NCBI GenBank assembly: GCA_009733575.1
Contig: ML769455.1
Span: 1 to 64,000, forward strand
Source of the DNA: Gymnopus androsaceus JB14
Lineage: Eukaryota; Basidiomycota; Agaricomycetes; Agaricales; Omphalotaceae
Length of the DNA: 64,000 bases
Reading direction: 5' to 3'
Shown: positions 44,607 to 60,400 of the stretch, piece by piece
How the letters are laid out: each line of letters begins with the position of its first letter
How positions within the stretch are numbered: position 1 is the stretch's first letter
Position numbers and translations under genes: made by a program
The notes under the pieces: generated by a model
What the model saw: only the letters and a program-made list of their open reading frames with translations
Database searches by the model: none
Told to the model about the DNA's origin: nothing

Positions 44607-45306
44607 ATGGCCACGCGAAGAAGAATTGGGGTTAGCAATGCGACAACAGAAGCTGCGCGCCGTCAATTAATGATGCCAGTCGTCTCTTGGGAGAAAGTAT
44701 GGTCACCAGCATCTGGTTCCTCGCTCAAAGTGTACAAATGGGTCAAGACCGAGAAGGTGCCAGTAAGTTATGAGAATCCTTGTGCGACAAAACAAACTAA
44801 TCGGATCCTTTTAGCACTTTGAAGACGAGAATGAAGTGGACGAACCGCTTGCGCCTCTTCCGGACGAGCCAGAAGTAGTGGAAGAGGAGACGGAACAGGA
44901 GGAAGCATCGCAGCCAGTGGTAGAAGAAAAGATGATAGTGGAGGCTACCGAACCGCCGGAAGCGACGCAAGAAGCCGAGGAGTCTAAACCTCCATCTCCG
45001 AAACCACAGCTTACGATGTCAACGGAAGATATAATGGTGGATCCAGTTGATGAAAGCATTGTACTAGAGGCTTCATTAAAGCCTATGGACGCGAGCGGTA
45101 TAGGGGAAGAAGATATCTCAGTAGTTGCAGAAGTTGGCATGGATCTGGACCTGTCGGGCTTGGGGCCTGATGGTCTCGTCTTGGAAAGTGCGCACAACCT
45201 TTCGCAGATAGAGGATGGAGATAATCTGATGGGGGGTGCTACGATGGACAATTTCACTGTGGATCCGTTTGCAATCGAGCCCACTGAAACTGCTGACGAA
45301 AAATAA
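44607..45306 (+). CDS. BCL7-like acidic nuclear protein
   Basis: Two exons (44607-44762, 44815-45306) give 215 aa. The N-terminal 52 residues contain SWEKVWSPASGSSLKVYKWVKTE, which follows the BCL7 N-terminal pattern (W-E-K-x-W, then L-x-x-Y-K-W-V). In animals BCL7 proteins are accessory subunits of BAF-type SWI/SNF complexes and anchor on the nucleosome acidic patch through this region. The remainder is acidic and disordered (Glu/Pro/Val-rich, later Asp/Ser/Leu), with no other domain. The call rests on one short motif, so a chromatin-remodelling role is an inference. The length resembles animal BCL7 proteins (about 200-230 aa). Confidence 0.65.
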
Positions 45307-45926
45307 CTTGTACATGTGAGTCGAGCACAACCCTCTCAACATTCCAATTTAATTTTTTCAAAAGTACATTGATTCTTCACAACGAACATTCATTCCAACC
45401 TCGATATATATCTATTTCCCCTTGACATGTTTGCCTTACAAGCTACAACCACGACACTATCAGCAAAGTCTTCGTTTTCACACAACAAAGCACACTTACG
45501 CAGTAGTTGCAGCATTCAGGAATCATTTACTTTTTTTGAGAGTCTCCACAAGCACAGTTTGGCCAAGTGCAGCCTGAGGCTGGTTTAGAGCAGGTCTGAG
45601 GAGCGGAGGACTATGTGCAGTTCAGTTTAAGCGTTTAGCTTCAATCTGGCTCTCAACGTTACCGTACCATTTGTGTTTCGAGTTGCGATAACGATGTGAG
45701 TGAGATTCGGTTGCCCGGAGTTGCTCCCACTATGCTCTTATAAGTTATAAGTTTGTTTTCACACCTGATATGATATCGGATAGTGGATGAAGTTCTGGAA
45801 CAGGATCTAGCAAGGATCCAGATCCGTTATCTGAATTTGGCTTGGGAGACTTTCGGAGTCAAGGAGGACGTAACTGTCTAGATTGCACAACGTTCCCTAC
45901 GTAGTATGTTGAGAAAGAGGATGTCT
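45307..45926. other. Intergenic between convergent genes
   Basis: 3' regions of the BCL7-like gene and AFG2. No coding frame supported. Confidence 0.5.
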
Positions 45927-48799
<2,873 letters not shown>

Positions 48800-48846
48800 T
48801 GGGCGCTAAAGCTCACGTAGCACTTGTTCTTTACCACCATGCAATT

Positions 48847-50761
48847 ATGTTGAGGACAGGCTTTTTTGTGATATTTCTCTTGCTCAGCTCAGTTCTCTGC
48901 TTGGAAGACACTGTGGAGGAATTCCAGGAGCAACTATCTTTCAAATCTCTCCGAGACGGCCGCGTAGCGTCCACTTTCTCGTTCAAAACATTGCTCAAGG
49001 ATGCCACGCCTAGAGATCCTCAAACCCTCGCATTAGACAACGATGATTGTATGTCGTTAATATTACTCACATTTCATGTGTATTAACGCACCACAGCACA
49101 ACATTACACCCTCTTTCCTCTTACTTTGGGCCAGATACTTCGCCAATACGCTATTACTGAGCTTCATCTCACTCTTAATGCTGGAAAATGGAACTATGAT
49201 TCTTGGGGATATCCGGATGAACCAGGAGTTGGAGTTGGTGCTGAACTTTGGGCGTGGATGGCTGACGGTTCCTCTTTAAGGTTCGTTGGCCAAGTTTGCC
49301 ACTGGCAGGATCCTGATGGGTTGCTGACTGTTGTACTAGTATCGATGAACGTTGGCAAGGTGTTCGGAACGCACTGGCTGGTCTTTTCTGTGCCTCTTTG
49401 GGCTCCCTTGACGAACAGAGAACGACTTCACCGCGACTTTCTTTTCCTCCAGAAGGATCTCTACCGGACTGGGGGCTACCGCATGAACTACGACACGCAT
49501 CACACGCTTCTGAACACGTCTGCACAGAAAACCTAACTCCATTTCTCAAGCTTCTGCCTTGCAAATCACTCTCAGGACTTGCAGCGTTGCTCAACCCACA
49601 CAGATTATTTGACGCGGACTGGCACGGTATGAGCCTTCACGTCCTTTGGCGTCCCGTGGGTATCGAAATGCGACTCAATTTTCAATTGGTTTCCGACCCT
49701 TTGCGGATTTCAACCAACAAGAAACAAGGTGAGTTTGGTACGAATAACATTTTGCATCAATCATTGACCCTGCCGCCTTTAGACTGGTCTTTTGCTTCTT
49801 TGTTTGATAGAGTAGTGGAGAAAGCTTGCCCTGTCGCTAAATCTAGTCGCGTTATCGTGGATCTCCCCACGTATGGAGTATACAGGGTGCATCCTGAACC
49901 GTCAGAGATCCTGAATGGCAAGGCCTACTACGATTTAACAAATAGTGAGCAATCTCAGTCCTTCCAAGCTATTTCTCAACTATTATCAGGTAACCAAGTT
50001 TGGGATATAGGCACTATGTGGCCAGTGGATTTCGAATATCGTAAGGCGAAAACTTCACGCTTCATTATGAATCGTTCTCAAGACTCGTCTTCTAGCATTA
50101 TCAAAGCCGACCGAAGCCCTTCTTCCATTCTCAGTACGACGCAGCCTATTTGGGTCGACTCAGGATAGAGGTCAGCTCTCGATTGTGGTGACCAACAATC
50201 AAAACGAGACGTTGCAGATGCTCTATCTTGAGACCATGCCATGGATTGTTCAGTTTTATCTGCACACCATTCGCGTTCATTCTGATGACATTCCTAGTGG
50301 TAAGGAAAACGTCGCCTCGCAAGCAACTAAATGTTTACTCACATTCTCCTAGACAATCTCGTCTCAAACATAACATACGTTCTACCTGTACCTCATGCTC
50401 GACCCGCCACCTTCGAGTCAGTTTTAACGTTGCCGGGACACAGCACTCTTACATTCACTATGGACGTCGCGAAAACATTTTTACGCTACACGGAACACCC
50501 GCCTGATGCTCAGCGTGGCTGGGACCTGCCTCCTGCGTTTTTACACCCATCCTACAGTCACAGAACAGATCTACCAACTACATTGGTCGCCTCTATACAC
50601 CATCCTTACTTGTTGATCTAGCTACTCCCGACTTCAGCATGCCCTACAACGTGATCATCTTTACTTGCTCTGTTGTGGCATTTATCTTCGGCAGTGTGTT
50701 CAATGTATTGACAAGAAAATTTGTCGTTGTCCGTTTACAATTAGAAAATACAGGCAACTAA
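48847..50761 (+). CDS. GPI16: GPI transamidase subunit Gpi16 (PIG-T), one frame break
   Basis: ER membrane subunit of the GPI transamidase that attaches preformed GPI anchors to proteins. Seven exons (48847-49048, 49097-49280, 49340-49728, 49783-49944, 49990-50040, 50096-50299, 50353-50761) total one base less than a multiple of three. The signal peptide is [18 protein letters not shown]. Family landmarks are [82 protein letters not shown] and the C-terminal helix [21 protein letters not shown] five-T run at 50538-50542, where six would keep the frame, separates DLPPA from the last 75 codons. About 533 aa are expected. Confidence 0.92.
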
Positions 50762-50809
50762 CAATATTATTTACAAGATTTTGCGAGTTCAAGAGAGTGA
50801 AACCTGCGA

Positions 50810-51565
50810 TTATCGTTTGTCGCCTCGACTTGTGCTACTGAATACGTTGCTGAAAAGGATCGAGCCATACGGTGTATGTCCGTAGTCATCAGGTTTTGGC
50901 AAATGAGAGGGCCTTGGATTCTCTCTTCGCCAGACTGCTGGTCGTCTCCAAATCACCCAGTCATCTTCAGGCTTCGAGCGCTGCGGACACCATGAAGAGG
51001 AAGAAGCTGAGGATGATTCGTTCAGAGTGGGAAGGTCTGCGAATTCGATATCATCCTCCTCCATGATTTTCAAGTCTGCAATACTTTCGAGTGTGATCTG
51101 GCGCGGGATATGAGATCGATTTAATGGTGAATGAAGGGACTGAAGGGTGTCAGTTCGAGTAAGCGACTGATGAGACGGAACAGAGCGCGGTGTACGTGGT
51201 GGTGAAGAAGGCTGTTGGTGATGAGGATGAGGATGAGGAGTGACAATGACCAGCAAGTTAAGGGAGTCACTCGGGAGTGGAGGAGGAGGAGGATATGCAA
51301 TAGCATGCAATGGAGACCACCATGATGGAAGCAGCTGCCCATCCTGAATCAACAATTCTTCATTATGGAAAGATTCCACATGATCAACCAAAAGGAATTC
51401 ACTGTCTAAAAGCAGGCCCTCGCACTTGCGAAAAGGACATGGAAGGGGAATTTTGGACATATGCAATGAGGTCATGTGCTGTTCCAGGCTCTTGCGAGAT
51501 GGATGAATGTAATTGGGACATTGAAATGGACAATGGAATTCTTTCTGCTTAGCGCCAGAAGAAGT
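50810..51565 (-). CDS. C2H2-like zinc-finger protein, last exon
   Basis: This exon begins after an acceptor TTTCTTCAG and runs to TAA at 50810, giving 251 residues. Two Cys/His groups resemble degenerate C2H2 fingers: CPFQCPNYIHPSRKSLEQHMTSLH and CPFRKCEGLLLDSEFLLVDHVESFH. After them the chain is Pro/Ser/His-rich and disordered, with an acidic EEDDIEFADLP and a Trp-rich DDWVIWRRPAVWRRE. The upstream exon with the start codon is not resolved; an ATG at about 51648 does not join in frame. It is convergent with GPI16 (48 bp). Nucleic-acid binding is plausible only. Confidence 0.55.
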   Translation of the reverse strand, partial: TSSGAKQKEFHCPFQCPNYIHPSRKSLEQHMTSLHMSKIPLPCPFRKCEGLLLDSEFLLVDHVESFHNEELLIQDGQLLPSWWSPLHAIAYPPPPPLPSDSLNLLVIVTPHPHPHHQQPSSPPRTPRSVPSHQSLTRTDTLQSLHSPLNRSHIPRQITLESIADLKIMEEDDIEFADLPTLNESSSASSSSWCPQRSKPEDDWVIWRRPAVWRRENPRPSHLPKPDDYGHTPYGSILFSNVFSSTSRGDKR

Positions 51566-53193
51566 CTGAAGAAATATCAAGATGCAAAACATGGTGAAAA
51601 TGTAAATAGGACAAAAAAATTTAGTCAAAAAACTTGCCTTTCCACATTTCTTTTTTACAGCTGTGCAGTGTTGTTGAATAAGATGCTAGGAAATGCAAGT
51701 TAGATTCTATGATTTACATATGATGTATGAAGACTTTGACTCTCAAGTTACGAGTAGCACCTAATCGACTCGAAACTTGAATGAGCAATTCTTTGCAGAT
51801 GAAAACATACCAATCTATATGCCTCCCAGCAGACAAGAACAGCAGTACAAGGCTCATCTGAGGTTGTAATCTGGCATTTCCTTCCTTCAGGTGGCCACAT
51901 AGTTTTCTTTGCTATGTTGATCATTGAATTTCTGGTCAGTGTGCCCCCAACTGCCAGTGCAGACATTATATGTGAAGTATGGTCATCAAAGGTATAAAAG
52001 TAGTATTGAGATGCTGCTTTGGTGGATATTTGGATATTTGCGCCTGTCCGATCGGGTTTTTGGATTTTTTTGGACTCGGAGGACGGAGGTCAAGAAGAAA
52101 GCCGTGTGGGAAAACAAGCGGATCTCTTCATCTCTCACCAAGTCGAACTCTCGCTCTTGTTTCTACCCAGCGTCCGGTCGTGCATTCACCATTTTCGTTT
52201 CTTAATTTCTTTGGCCTATGAGAATCACGATATCCACATATTCAGCCTCTGAACGCGTCTTCGAGAGCCAAAAATGGCGGAATTGTTACCATACAAACTC
52301 TTCAGCAAGATTTTTGCGCATGCTAGGCAAGGAAGTTGACTATGATGGCGAAGAATACACTGACAACATTGCGAGGAGCTCCTTGGAATAAGATGGTGGT
52401 GGCGTGAAGGTGAAAGCTATGGTTCATCCGCATGACCTTTCAATTTACCATCTCCGATGTAATGCTATTTCTTGGTATGTCCCTTTGATAATTACAGTAA
52501 ATGACGCTAATGAATATCAGAGGCATCGCAGTGACACTGACTCGAAGCTCTATCCAATCGGTTCCGCGCTTTCATTCCAAGCTGCTTGCCACACTGGATG
52601 CTCGGGAACCGGCGTTCAGCACTTGGACCATGGTAGTAAACTTTCATTACAAGAGCTCGAATAGGAGGATCCAGTGGTCGGAAACCCGCTCAAATCCTGC
52701 TAGCTGTTTCTCAATGCATCTCCGCGCCTTCAATACATCCATCCCAACTTCAACCAAGAAATACAATCAGCATCCGTGGCACAACCTGGAAGCACTCAAC
52801 GGTAAGCAGACCTGAGTATACTGGTGAGCTTTGACTTCTCGCAGACATCCGTAGGTGGATCAGGTTGCTCGTGCTAAACAAGGTCACCCTGGGAGGATGA
52901 CAGACAAACGGATATCCATTCTGCCGGCAGTTGCCTTTGTCCTGTAGTAGTTGGGAGCCTTCTCAGGGGGTATTGCACATCGTATAATAGGGAAATAATA
53001 GAAGTGTGCTCGTATGGTATCCGATGTAGTGATACTGCGGCGCGGTGTAATCATGAAAAGTTGAATTGAACGTTGAACCTAAGTACTGCGTGGAAGCAAC
53101 CTCAGGGCGCTTGCTGTGGGCGTCAGCCTGTATATAAGATGATTTGTTGTTTGTGTCATCCACTTGTCTTACACCACGACCACTACAGTTCCC
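51566..53193. other. Gene-poor region
   Basis: Contains the unresolved 5' part of the zinc-finger gene and short frames, including one beginning MAELLPYKLFSKIFAHARQG at 52274 that looks like the first residues of an F-box but ends after about 20 codons. A TATATAAGA box lies at 53131-53139, 55-63 nt upstream of the next gene. Confidence 0.4.
53131..53139 (+). promoter_or_regulatory. TATA box of the CN-hydrolase gene
   Basis: TATATAAGA, 55-63 nt upstream of the ATG at 53194. It supports that start choice. Confidence 0.45.
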
Positions 53194-55007
53194 ATGGGGT
53201 CGGATTTTCGTTACACCATGCTCCATGCCCATGCTCACTTGACCTTGGGTAGCGCCTCCATCCTAACCTCGGTGTTTGCCTTAACCACGCTTCCAGCGTT
53301 CATACCTCTTGTTCTTCACCTGGCCATTCTGCTATTCTATGCCCCGCATCTTGTCAATCGCCAATCCAAAGTATTCTTTCTATGGATCGGCCTAACGATC
53401 GCCAAATCTTATCACTGGCTGACCCCGTCGATAAATGCTCTTTCAACGCCGTTCACTTCCATTAGCGTTCTACTTGCTCACGGGGCTATCACAAGCTTCA
53501 TAAGCCTGCTGCTAGTCCTTGTGTATACTCGATCTCGTACACGAATCCAAGGAATTTCCCTTTGGTCCCGGGCTTTATTATTCCCTACACTATGGGCTAC
53601 AGCCTGGTGGACCATGGCCCTTCTTTCTCCAGTCGGATACCTTACCTCTTGGAGCCCAGTCATTGGCTTTAGTGCTTATGATTGGATGATTCCAATTTTC
53701 GGCTCTCCCATCAGAGATTGGTTAGTCGCCTCATGGGCTGTAGTTTTCGCAGGATTCCTTGAGGCTTGGTACATGGGCTCAGAAGCTCCAGAAGAGGTTC
53801 CCTTACTAGTTCAGGTTCCGGTTACATCCAGAACATCTCCAGGCAGGCATTTTGGAACGTTATCCCTTGGAGTTGTCTTGCTTGCGCTGACTGTGCCGTG
53901 TTATGTCTGGCCGTCAAACTTTGCACGTTCAATCAGCGCCAGCGATTCAACTCCGGTGGAGGTTGGATGTGTGCTTCCTCATAATGGTCACAAGTTTAAA
54001 GACTATATCGACGAGACCATGAATCTTCAGTCCCGTGCTAGTGTAATTGTCATTATTTCAACACTCTACTTGACACTGACGGATTTTCCAGTCAGTAGTA
54101 CTTTTGTGGCCAGAAGGCGCGGTTTCTTTTGCCGATGAGGCGGAAAGAGATGGAGCCTTGGCTGAACTGCGTCAAAAAATACAACCTCAGAAATATGTGG
54201 GTGTCTCGTTCGAGGAATCCTATAAAGACCCAGATGATCCATCTGGCCGACGATCTTTGCAACGTACGGGGCTTGCACTGGTATCCAACAATACCAATGC
54301 CGAAACCCCGCTATTCTTTTATTACAAGAGAAATCTAGTGCCAAGTGAGTCTGTCATCTTCCCGTTCCAATATACTCTAACCCTTCAGCAGTTGCGGAAT
54401 CATATCGACTAGTTCCTGGACACAATCCTCCCCCTCTGATCACACTTGATGTTAACATGCCTAAGTGGGCTAGTAAACCTAAAAAGCGATCCCTATCAGT
54501 CACAGCGTCCATCTGTCTAGACTTTGCCATACCAGACGTGTTTTCTGGCCTGGTATCAAAGCCTGAATTAATCCTCGCACCAGCTCGTACGTGGGATATA
54601 TCTGTCGGTCAGGCGATGTGGGAACAAGCCAAGCAACGGGCCCGTGAGCTTGATTCAATGGTACTCTGGTGTGACGGGGGGAAGGCGGGGTTTCTGGTAT
54701 CGCGGGGCAGGGGATAAATGGAGTGATGCAGGTTGGGGAAGGCTCTTGGACCCGAGCGGTGGGGCTCGAATACCCGGCAGATGATCGGAGAAAACTCTAT
54801 GCCAGGATGGGAGGTTCTGGTGTGACGATAGGCATCCTTTGGATCCTCGTTGTTGGCACTGGCATGAGCAGACTCATAATGCGAATTGCCCCGGGCTCTG
54901 GATGGGCCATGAATACACTGTCGAGCTTGCGAAAGAACTTTCAAAGTTGGAGAGAAAGGCAAGCTGTATCTCAAGTCCAAGGAGAATCCAATCTACTAAT
55001 GGACTGA
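53194..55007 (+). CDS. Lnt-like membrane carbon-nitrogen hydrolase, one frame break
   Basis: Exons 53194-54042, 54092-54344 and 54389-55007. The first 270 residues form about eight hydrophobic helices. A C-N hydrolase domain follows with its triad in place: Glu in LLWPEGAVSF, Lys in YYKRNLVP and Cys in SICLDFAIP. LILAPARTWDISVGQAMWEQAK, WCDGG and VGEGSW complete it, and a final helix ends the protein. This is the layout of bacterial apolipoprotein N-acyltransferase. Fungal relatives exist, but their acyl donor and acceptor are unclear to me. A G run at 54676-54681 is one base short: WCDGG is followed by a shifted frame that ends at 54717, while the conserved continuation runs to 55007. About 573 aa are expected. 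Confidence 0.8.
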
Positions 55008-55314
55008 ATATCGATCGATCATTTCATTCTGTGTATGTTAACAATGCTTTCGTGCGTGGTCTGTATCTTGTTTCTGTACATATTAAATCATGTCGTATCT
55101 GCTACCGTTATTACGCTTAGCGATGATCACCGTACACGAGGGGAGCTCACGTCGGACACACCTCAGATGACTTTAAAAGTAGCAAGGACGGACTTGGTGA
55201 GGCATCAAGCCCAAGAGGCTTGTCTCAGGAGCAACGGCTACCCCACAATCATCGCTAACGTCGAGAATCGCACGAAGCCTTCGCGGCTCACTGCATCACT
55301 CGAAGAAGATATCT

Positions 55315-57157
55315 ATGGCAGATACTTTGTGCAGTGAAGAGTGGACGAATATCACGGAGGCAGACCTTCCGATTCCGCTTGATACTCCGTCAGGCTCTAC
55401 TGTGACTCTCAGGCCAATTCTCGACAACTCTTCGCGATTCTCTCTGAATCGTTTGAAGAACTTTAGTAGGATTTCCGTCCAGAGGCCAAAGTCTTTTCGA
55501 CTAAAGGTCAAAGCTCGTCTTCGTCTGCCATTTATCGGCAACAACGATACATGTTCACTTCTTGACCAATTTCCTGCGCCTCCGACTTCAGTTCTTCCAA
55601 CACCTATTACTCCAACAGGATATACGTGGCCCTCTAAACCATTTGTTCAGGAAGAACAACCAGTTTCCGCCGTAGAAGAGCGAGGAGTTGGCCCGTTAAA
55701 GTCATTGAGCAGAGCTCTGACCCGTCGCATCAAGAGCAGCAAAGCTAAATCTGTAGTGGTAGAGAACACTACAGTTGTTCTGGGTGCTCCTCGACCCAAC
55801 AAGCCACTTCCAGACCCCCCTGTCGAGCAGCCAAAGACATATCAACTGGTTGATCCTGTCCAACTTTTTCCTTCTCCTTCCCCGTTTCTTGCAGATTTAA
55901 CGGTATCTGCCAGGAATTCGTTTATTCCTCCATCCCCGTCGTGGCTCAGTCGGAACGTACACATTGATTCATCTCCAGAAACCCAAGCGCCCTCTTCACC
56001 ACCTCCCCTGCCAATTCCCCCTCGGATCCTGGTTTCCGACTGCTCGGATACTGATACTCCGTTACTGTCGCCTCTTGAACCGACTGCAGGTTGGTTGGAA
56101 TATCCCCGCCAATCTTTTATTTCAGTTTCTCGGAAGTCCTCCGAAGAGCAGTTTGATCCGTATAAGGTAAGCACTGGTGGACATTCCATGTGTGTGATGG
56201 CACATTGATACCTTGAGGCTTAGCACGCCCTACCTGAAGCCCTTCTCCTCAAGCCCTCAACACCTTTCCTCTCAGTGCCCACTCCCACCGCGGGTATACC
56301 CTCGCCCCTTGCGACACCATATTCCCCTTCCTCGTCGTACCTTGAATTTATTTCTCGTACATCTTTCCATCAACTAGAGTCCGAATCCTTCGACTCGCCG
56401 GATTCCAAACCCACTCTCGTCTCAGACTCTCCTCGTCCTCGAGAGATATTCATTCCAACCACAGGCCCAGATCTTTCACGCGATTTTTCGAATCTACTCT
56501 CGTCGCTTTTTATCGAAGCCGGACTTTCCATCGCGGATATGAATTTTGGTAAACGCAATGATGTCGTGGATTTTGGCGGAGAGGCGGATTATGAGAATAT
56601 GGAATGGTTTAAGGAGGCTCCCCCTCCACATCTTGTACGTTACCAACCATTTTTCTCAATACTGAATGCTGAGCACCTCTCATCCAGCGCCCTCACCAAC
56701 CTAGCGAACCAGTAGGTGCACCGTATGTTCCTGACGGTGCAGTAATCGAACAGAATGAGGCATTCGAGTTTGCCCTTGGCGCTGCTCCTAATGTCTTGTA
56801 TGCCAGATACAAGCAGTACGGCCAGGTTAGTAGCCCAACTATTTTATCCTTCAGCTGCTAACTTATTTCTATCAGCTGGGCGTCCTCGCTTGGTGCGCAG
56901 AGTTTGGTGAACTCATTGACAATCTCAAAGATCTTGGATTCGCGGGCAACATGTTTGTCTCTACTCGGACGCAGGCTCTGAAAACATGTGAAGAGATCTT
57001 GAAGCTCCGGCTTGAAATTGGGATGCAGATCATCTTGCTATATTTGTCGTCGCAGGTCGCGCGTTTACGTCGATTCCTTGATGGAGATCGCGTTTGGGAA
57101 GACTATCCAGAGCCTTCTTTCCCTATTGACCCCAATTCTGGCGCATATCCAAAGTGA
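55315..57157 (+). CDS. Uncharacterised basidiomycete protein with conserved C-terminal helices
   Basis: Four exons (55315-56166, 56224-56634, 56688-56825, 56876-57157) join in frame to 560 aa. Residues 1-400 are disordered and rich in Pro and Ser (PPRILVSDCSDTDTPLLSPLEP), with basic patches near 45-70 and 135-150 (LTRRIKSSKAKS). The last 120 residues are ordered: NEAFEFALGAAPNVLYARYKQYGQLGVLAWCAEFGELIDNLKDLGF and TRTQALKTCEEILKLRLEI...SSQVARLRRFLDG, probably a coiled helical bundle. I recognise this tail only as recurring in Agaricomycete hypothetical proteins. The frame is intact. No signal peptide. Confidence 0.72.
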
Positions 57158-57476
57158 TTGTGCTTTGTTGGTTAACCTTGCTGTGTTGTATTCCTTGCAT
57201 TTATCATCGCTTTACTTGCACCTACTCATCTGTATCTACATACGCAATAATATGACCAGTACGAAAGAACAACAAACAGAAACGAAGAACTACAGATGTT
57301 ATTAGCATAACAGGTATATAATGATGCTCCTGAAGAATGAGATGTGTAGAATCAAGTTCGTCAAGGCAAAAGTACATACACGACGTAAGAATGAGACACG
57401 CGAGCTTGAATGAGAGAAAGCAGTAGTGCAAATGAAAAAAGAGTCTGAAAGCCCCCCAATGAAAAGGAATGTAGAT
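57158..57476. other. Intergenic between convergent genes
   Basis: 3' regions of the two flanking genes; nothing else seen. Confidence 0.5.
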
Positions 57477-60400
57477 CTACGCAGGCGTGCAGGTCCATGG
57501 TCGTAAATTTAATGCGAGTATGTATAATGAAAAAGTGGTATCTACAGTAAGAGTGGTGAAGATTTGATCAATGTACTTCCGCGTACGTGGTCCAATATTC
57601 AGTGGGTCGTCCGTTTTTATTATCTGAAAAAGTCTGCGATATGCGTGGTGGTGTAGGGGTTTCTCGAGGCGGCTCCGGGAGGGGGTTGGGTGCCCGGGGG
57701 AAGAAGTCTGGTGGAGGTGGGGAGGAAACGGAAGCTGACTTGATGGTAAATTTGTAGATGCATAGATGATTGGCGGAGGCTGAGTCGGCATCGAATGGTA
57801 GATCTGAGAATTTTGGACAACAAATGAGGTGTGGCTTGAGCCGTGTATTGCTCCATGCTTGCTCGCGGATGGACCCGTTGATCCATTAGACATTGAGGTC
57901 GAGGAGACAGGGACAGGCGGCGCTGGTGCCATTGTTTCTACATTGGCATCCATCCCGTACATGCTACGACCCTTGTACAGGCGCTCCATGTCCCAAGCTT
58001 CGCGCGCGCGGAGAGCATTAAGATCTGCTGCAGATGGCACTTCAGACGTCGGTCGCGAGGACTTTGAGGAAGTACGTTCCCGCGGCCGAGTCGATGGTTT
58101 AGTGGGAGAAGCAGAAGCAGAAGTCTTCCTAGTGCTTTTGTGTTCACCGTTTCGCACCCGCCCCGATCGCGCATCATCCTGCTGACGCATAGATTCAGGA
58201 ATAGGCGCACGATGGTGGCTCTCCAAACTGCTGGACCGTCCAATAGGTTTGTCGCTATATTTCACTGGAAGATCATCGACGGAATGTCGTGTATGCGATC
58301 TCGAGCTCCGCTTTCCGCGTCTGTCACTTTCAGTCTCCTACTTCAGCTTTCTTCTCCTGTCGCCTTGATTCCCTGCGAGCATCACGTTCTCTACCATCGG
58401 CATCTCGTTCTGACTTTGAAGAGCTGGACTTATCCTTATCCTTCGATTTACTTGCCCTCTTCGACTGCGATACCTCTTCCACCTCCCACTGCTCTCCTGC
58501 AGCTGGAATCGTCTCGCTTACGGTCATGACGTTTCCAGACTTGGTACGAACTAGCTTGAAAGTCTCCGTCTCCCGTACCGTCACGGAACTAACCCCAGGA
58601 GATGGCTCCCGTGAAGGTTCTCGAGATGACGACTTTCTAATCGGGGGTGGAGGTAGCCGATGGTATAGGCGCATCATCCGCAACAACGGGGGTCGGAGGA
58701 TTGGCCAATATAGACGCGTTAGACGCAGGGCGATTCCTCCACGATGGCTTGGATAACTGATAGATGTGAAGGAGCACGGTCATCTCGGGGCTGACCCGAT
58801 GGAAAATAGACTTTAGTGGAATTAGGAAGAGATATAGGTTTCGTTGTCGCAGAAGGTGGGTATGGAGCAACATCAGCAGGTAAAGGAATTGGTTTAGTGG
58901 TGGCGGAAGGAGGAGGAGGACCGTCCGATAAATTAGGGAGAGGAATAGGTTTTGTAGTTGAAGAAGGTGGTGGTGGACCGCGCTCTGGAGAGCGAGGCCG
59001 TCTATGTTCCTCAGATCGTCGAGCATTAAGAGGCACCGGACTTGATACCCTTTCCGATGGCTTCGGTAAAGGTTTATCGTCCAAAGAGTGCCTTTGAGAG
59101 TGTCCCGTAGACGAACTACTGTGGCCATGACGGGACGACGCTTCTGTTCAGGAATATGGACATGACCGTTCAACACTGGCGGTTGTTCAATGGACTTCCG
59201 CTTGGAATTCTGTGCCTGCACAGGTGGAGATGATGAAGATGAAATGGGGGGTGAAGAATTCGAATGATAGCTACGCCCATTAGAGGACAGCCTCTCCGTG
59301 CTTTGCAAGGGCTGAGGAGCAGTTAAATCAGTCTGATGCACTGGCAAGAGAGCTTCGACTTGTGGAGGCGTACTGATTTCTGAGCTTGGCGCATCTGGAT
59401 TAGCCACCATTAGCTTGCCCACGGGAAACGGAGCCTCCAGAGAGATTGAAGACCTTTGATCAACGTCGTGAATACCCTTGAATGGGATTTCGTCAACTTG
59501 AATATTGTCTATCGAAGGAGGAGGGACTCGTTTTGTTATTTTTTCGGTGGATTTACTAAATGCTGACCGGATATCAGCAGAATGGTCATCCGTGTGCGGT
59601 AAACCGTCGTGAACGACAGCGCCTGGCTGTTTCCTGGTGACGCTAAAGCGTTTCGTCAGCCGTCCGAGTATACTACCCCGTCTTTCTTTTTTGATGGCAG
59701 AAATAGCCTTGTTCGACGGAGGAGGGCCGGGTGGTATAGTGGATGCTCTCTTTGTCATTTCGTTGAGAGGCGGAGGGGGAGGAGGTGGTGCCGGGGCATT
59801 GGCGATAGGCGAAGTTGGTAAAGAATGTGAAGTCGGTTGGTGACTTTTGCTATGGCTGCCGAATATACCAGACAAGCCACGGCGTTTGCTCAACTTCCGA
59901 GGCATACGGGACCCGGAACCTTCTGTCGGTGATACCTGCAAATGAATGGCAGAAGTGGACTGTGACAAAGGAGAAGGAGTCACTGTTTTCCGTCTAGCTT
60001 GGGTGGTTGTACTCGAGTGACGCGAGCGAGAAGGCTAGTGAAGATGTCAATCAGGGAGTATAACTGAAGGGGGGAAAAATGCGCACCTCGGCATCCGCAG
60101 CAACAGGGCTACTGCTACTGCTCCCAAGACCAATATCGTAGGGAGACTCATGATGCCAGTTGGTGCCCCATGGATCAGAAACATCTAGCATGTCAACGGG
60201 ATCATGAGCTGTCTGCGAAGATTTTCGAGAGCGAGGTTTAATACCCAAGTCTGCCACACGTGTCTGCGAAGAACTAGGAGTAGGAAGCGGAGAATGAGAG
60301 GGGGTCCTGCTGGGTCCTGGCACTCTAGTAGGCTCTTCCAGGCGTTCCGGCAAAGAATTGGTGCCCATTGCAGGGAAGGAGGGAGAGAAAATGGAGGGAG

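Noticed and set aside
52274..52340. F-box protein start
   Set aside because: The frame resembles the first residues of an F-box but stops after about 20 codons with no usable donor.
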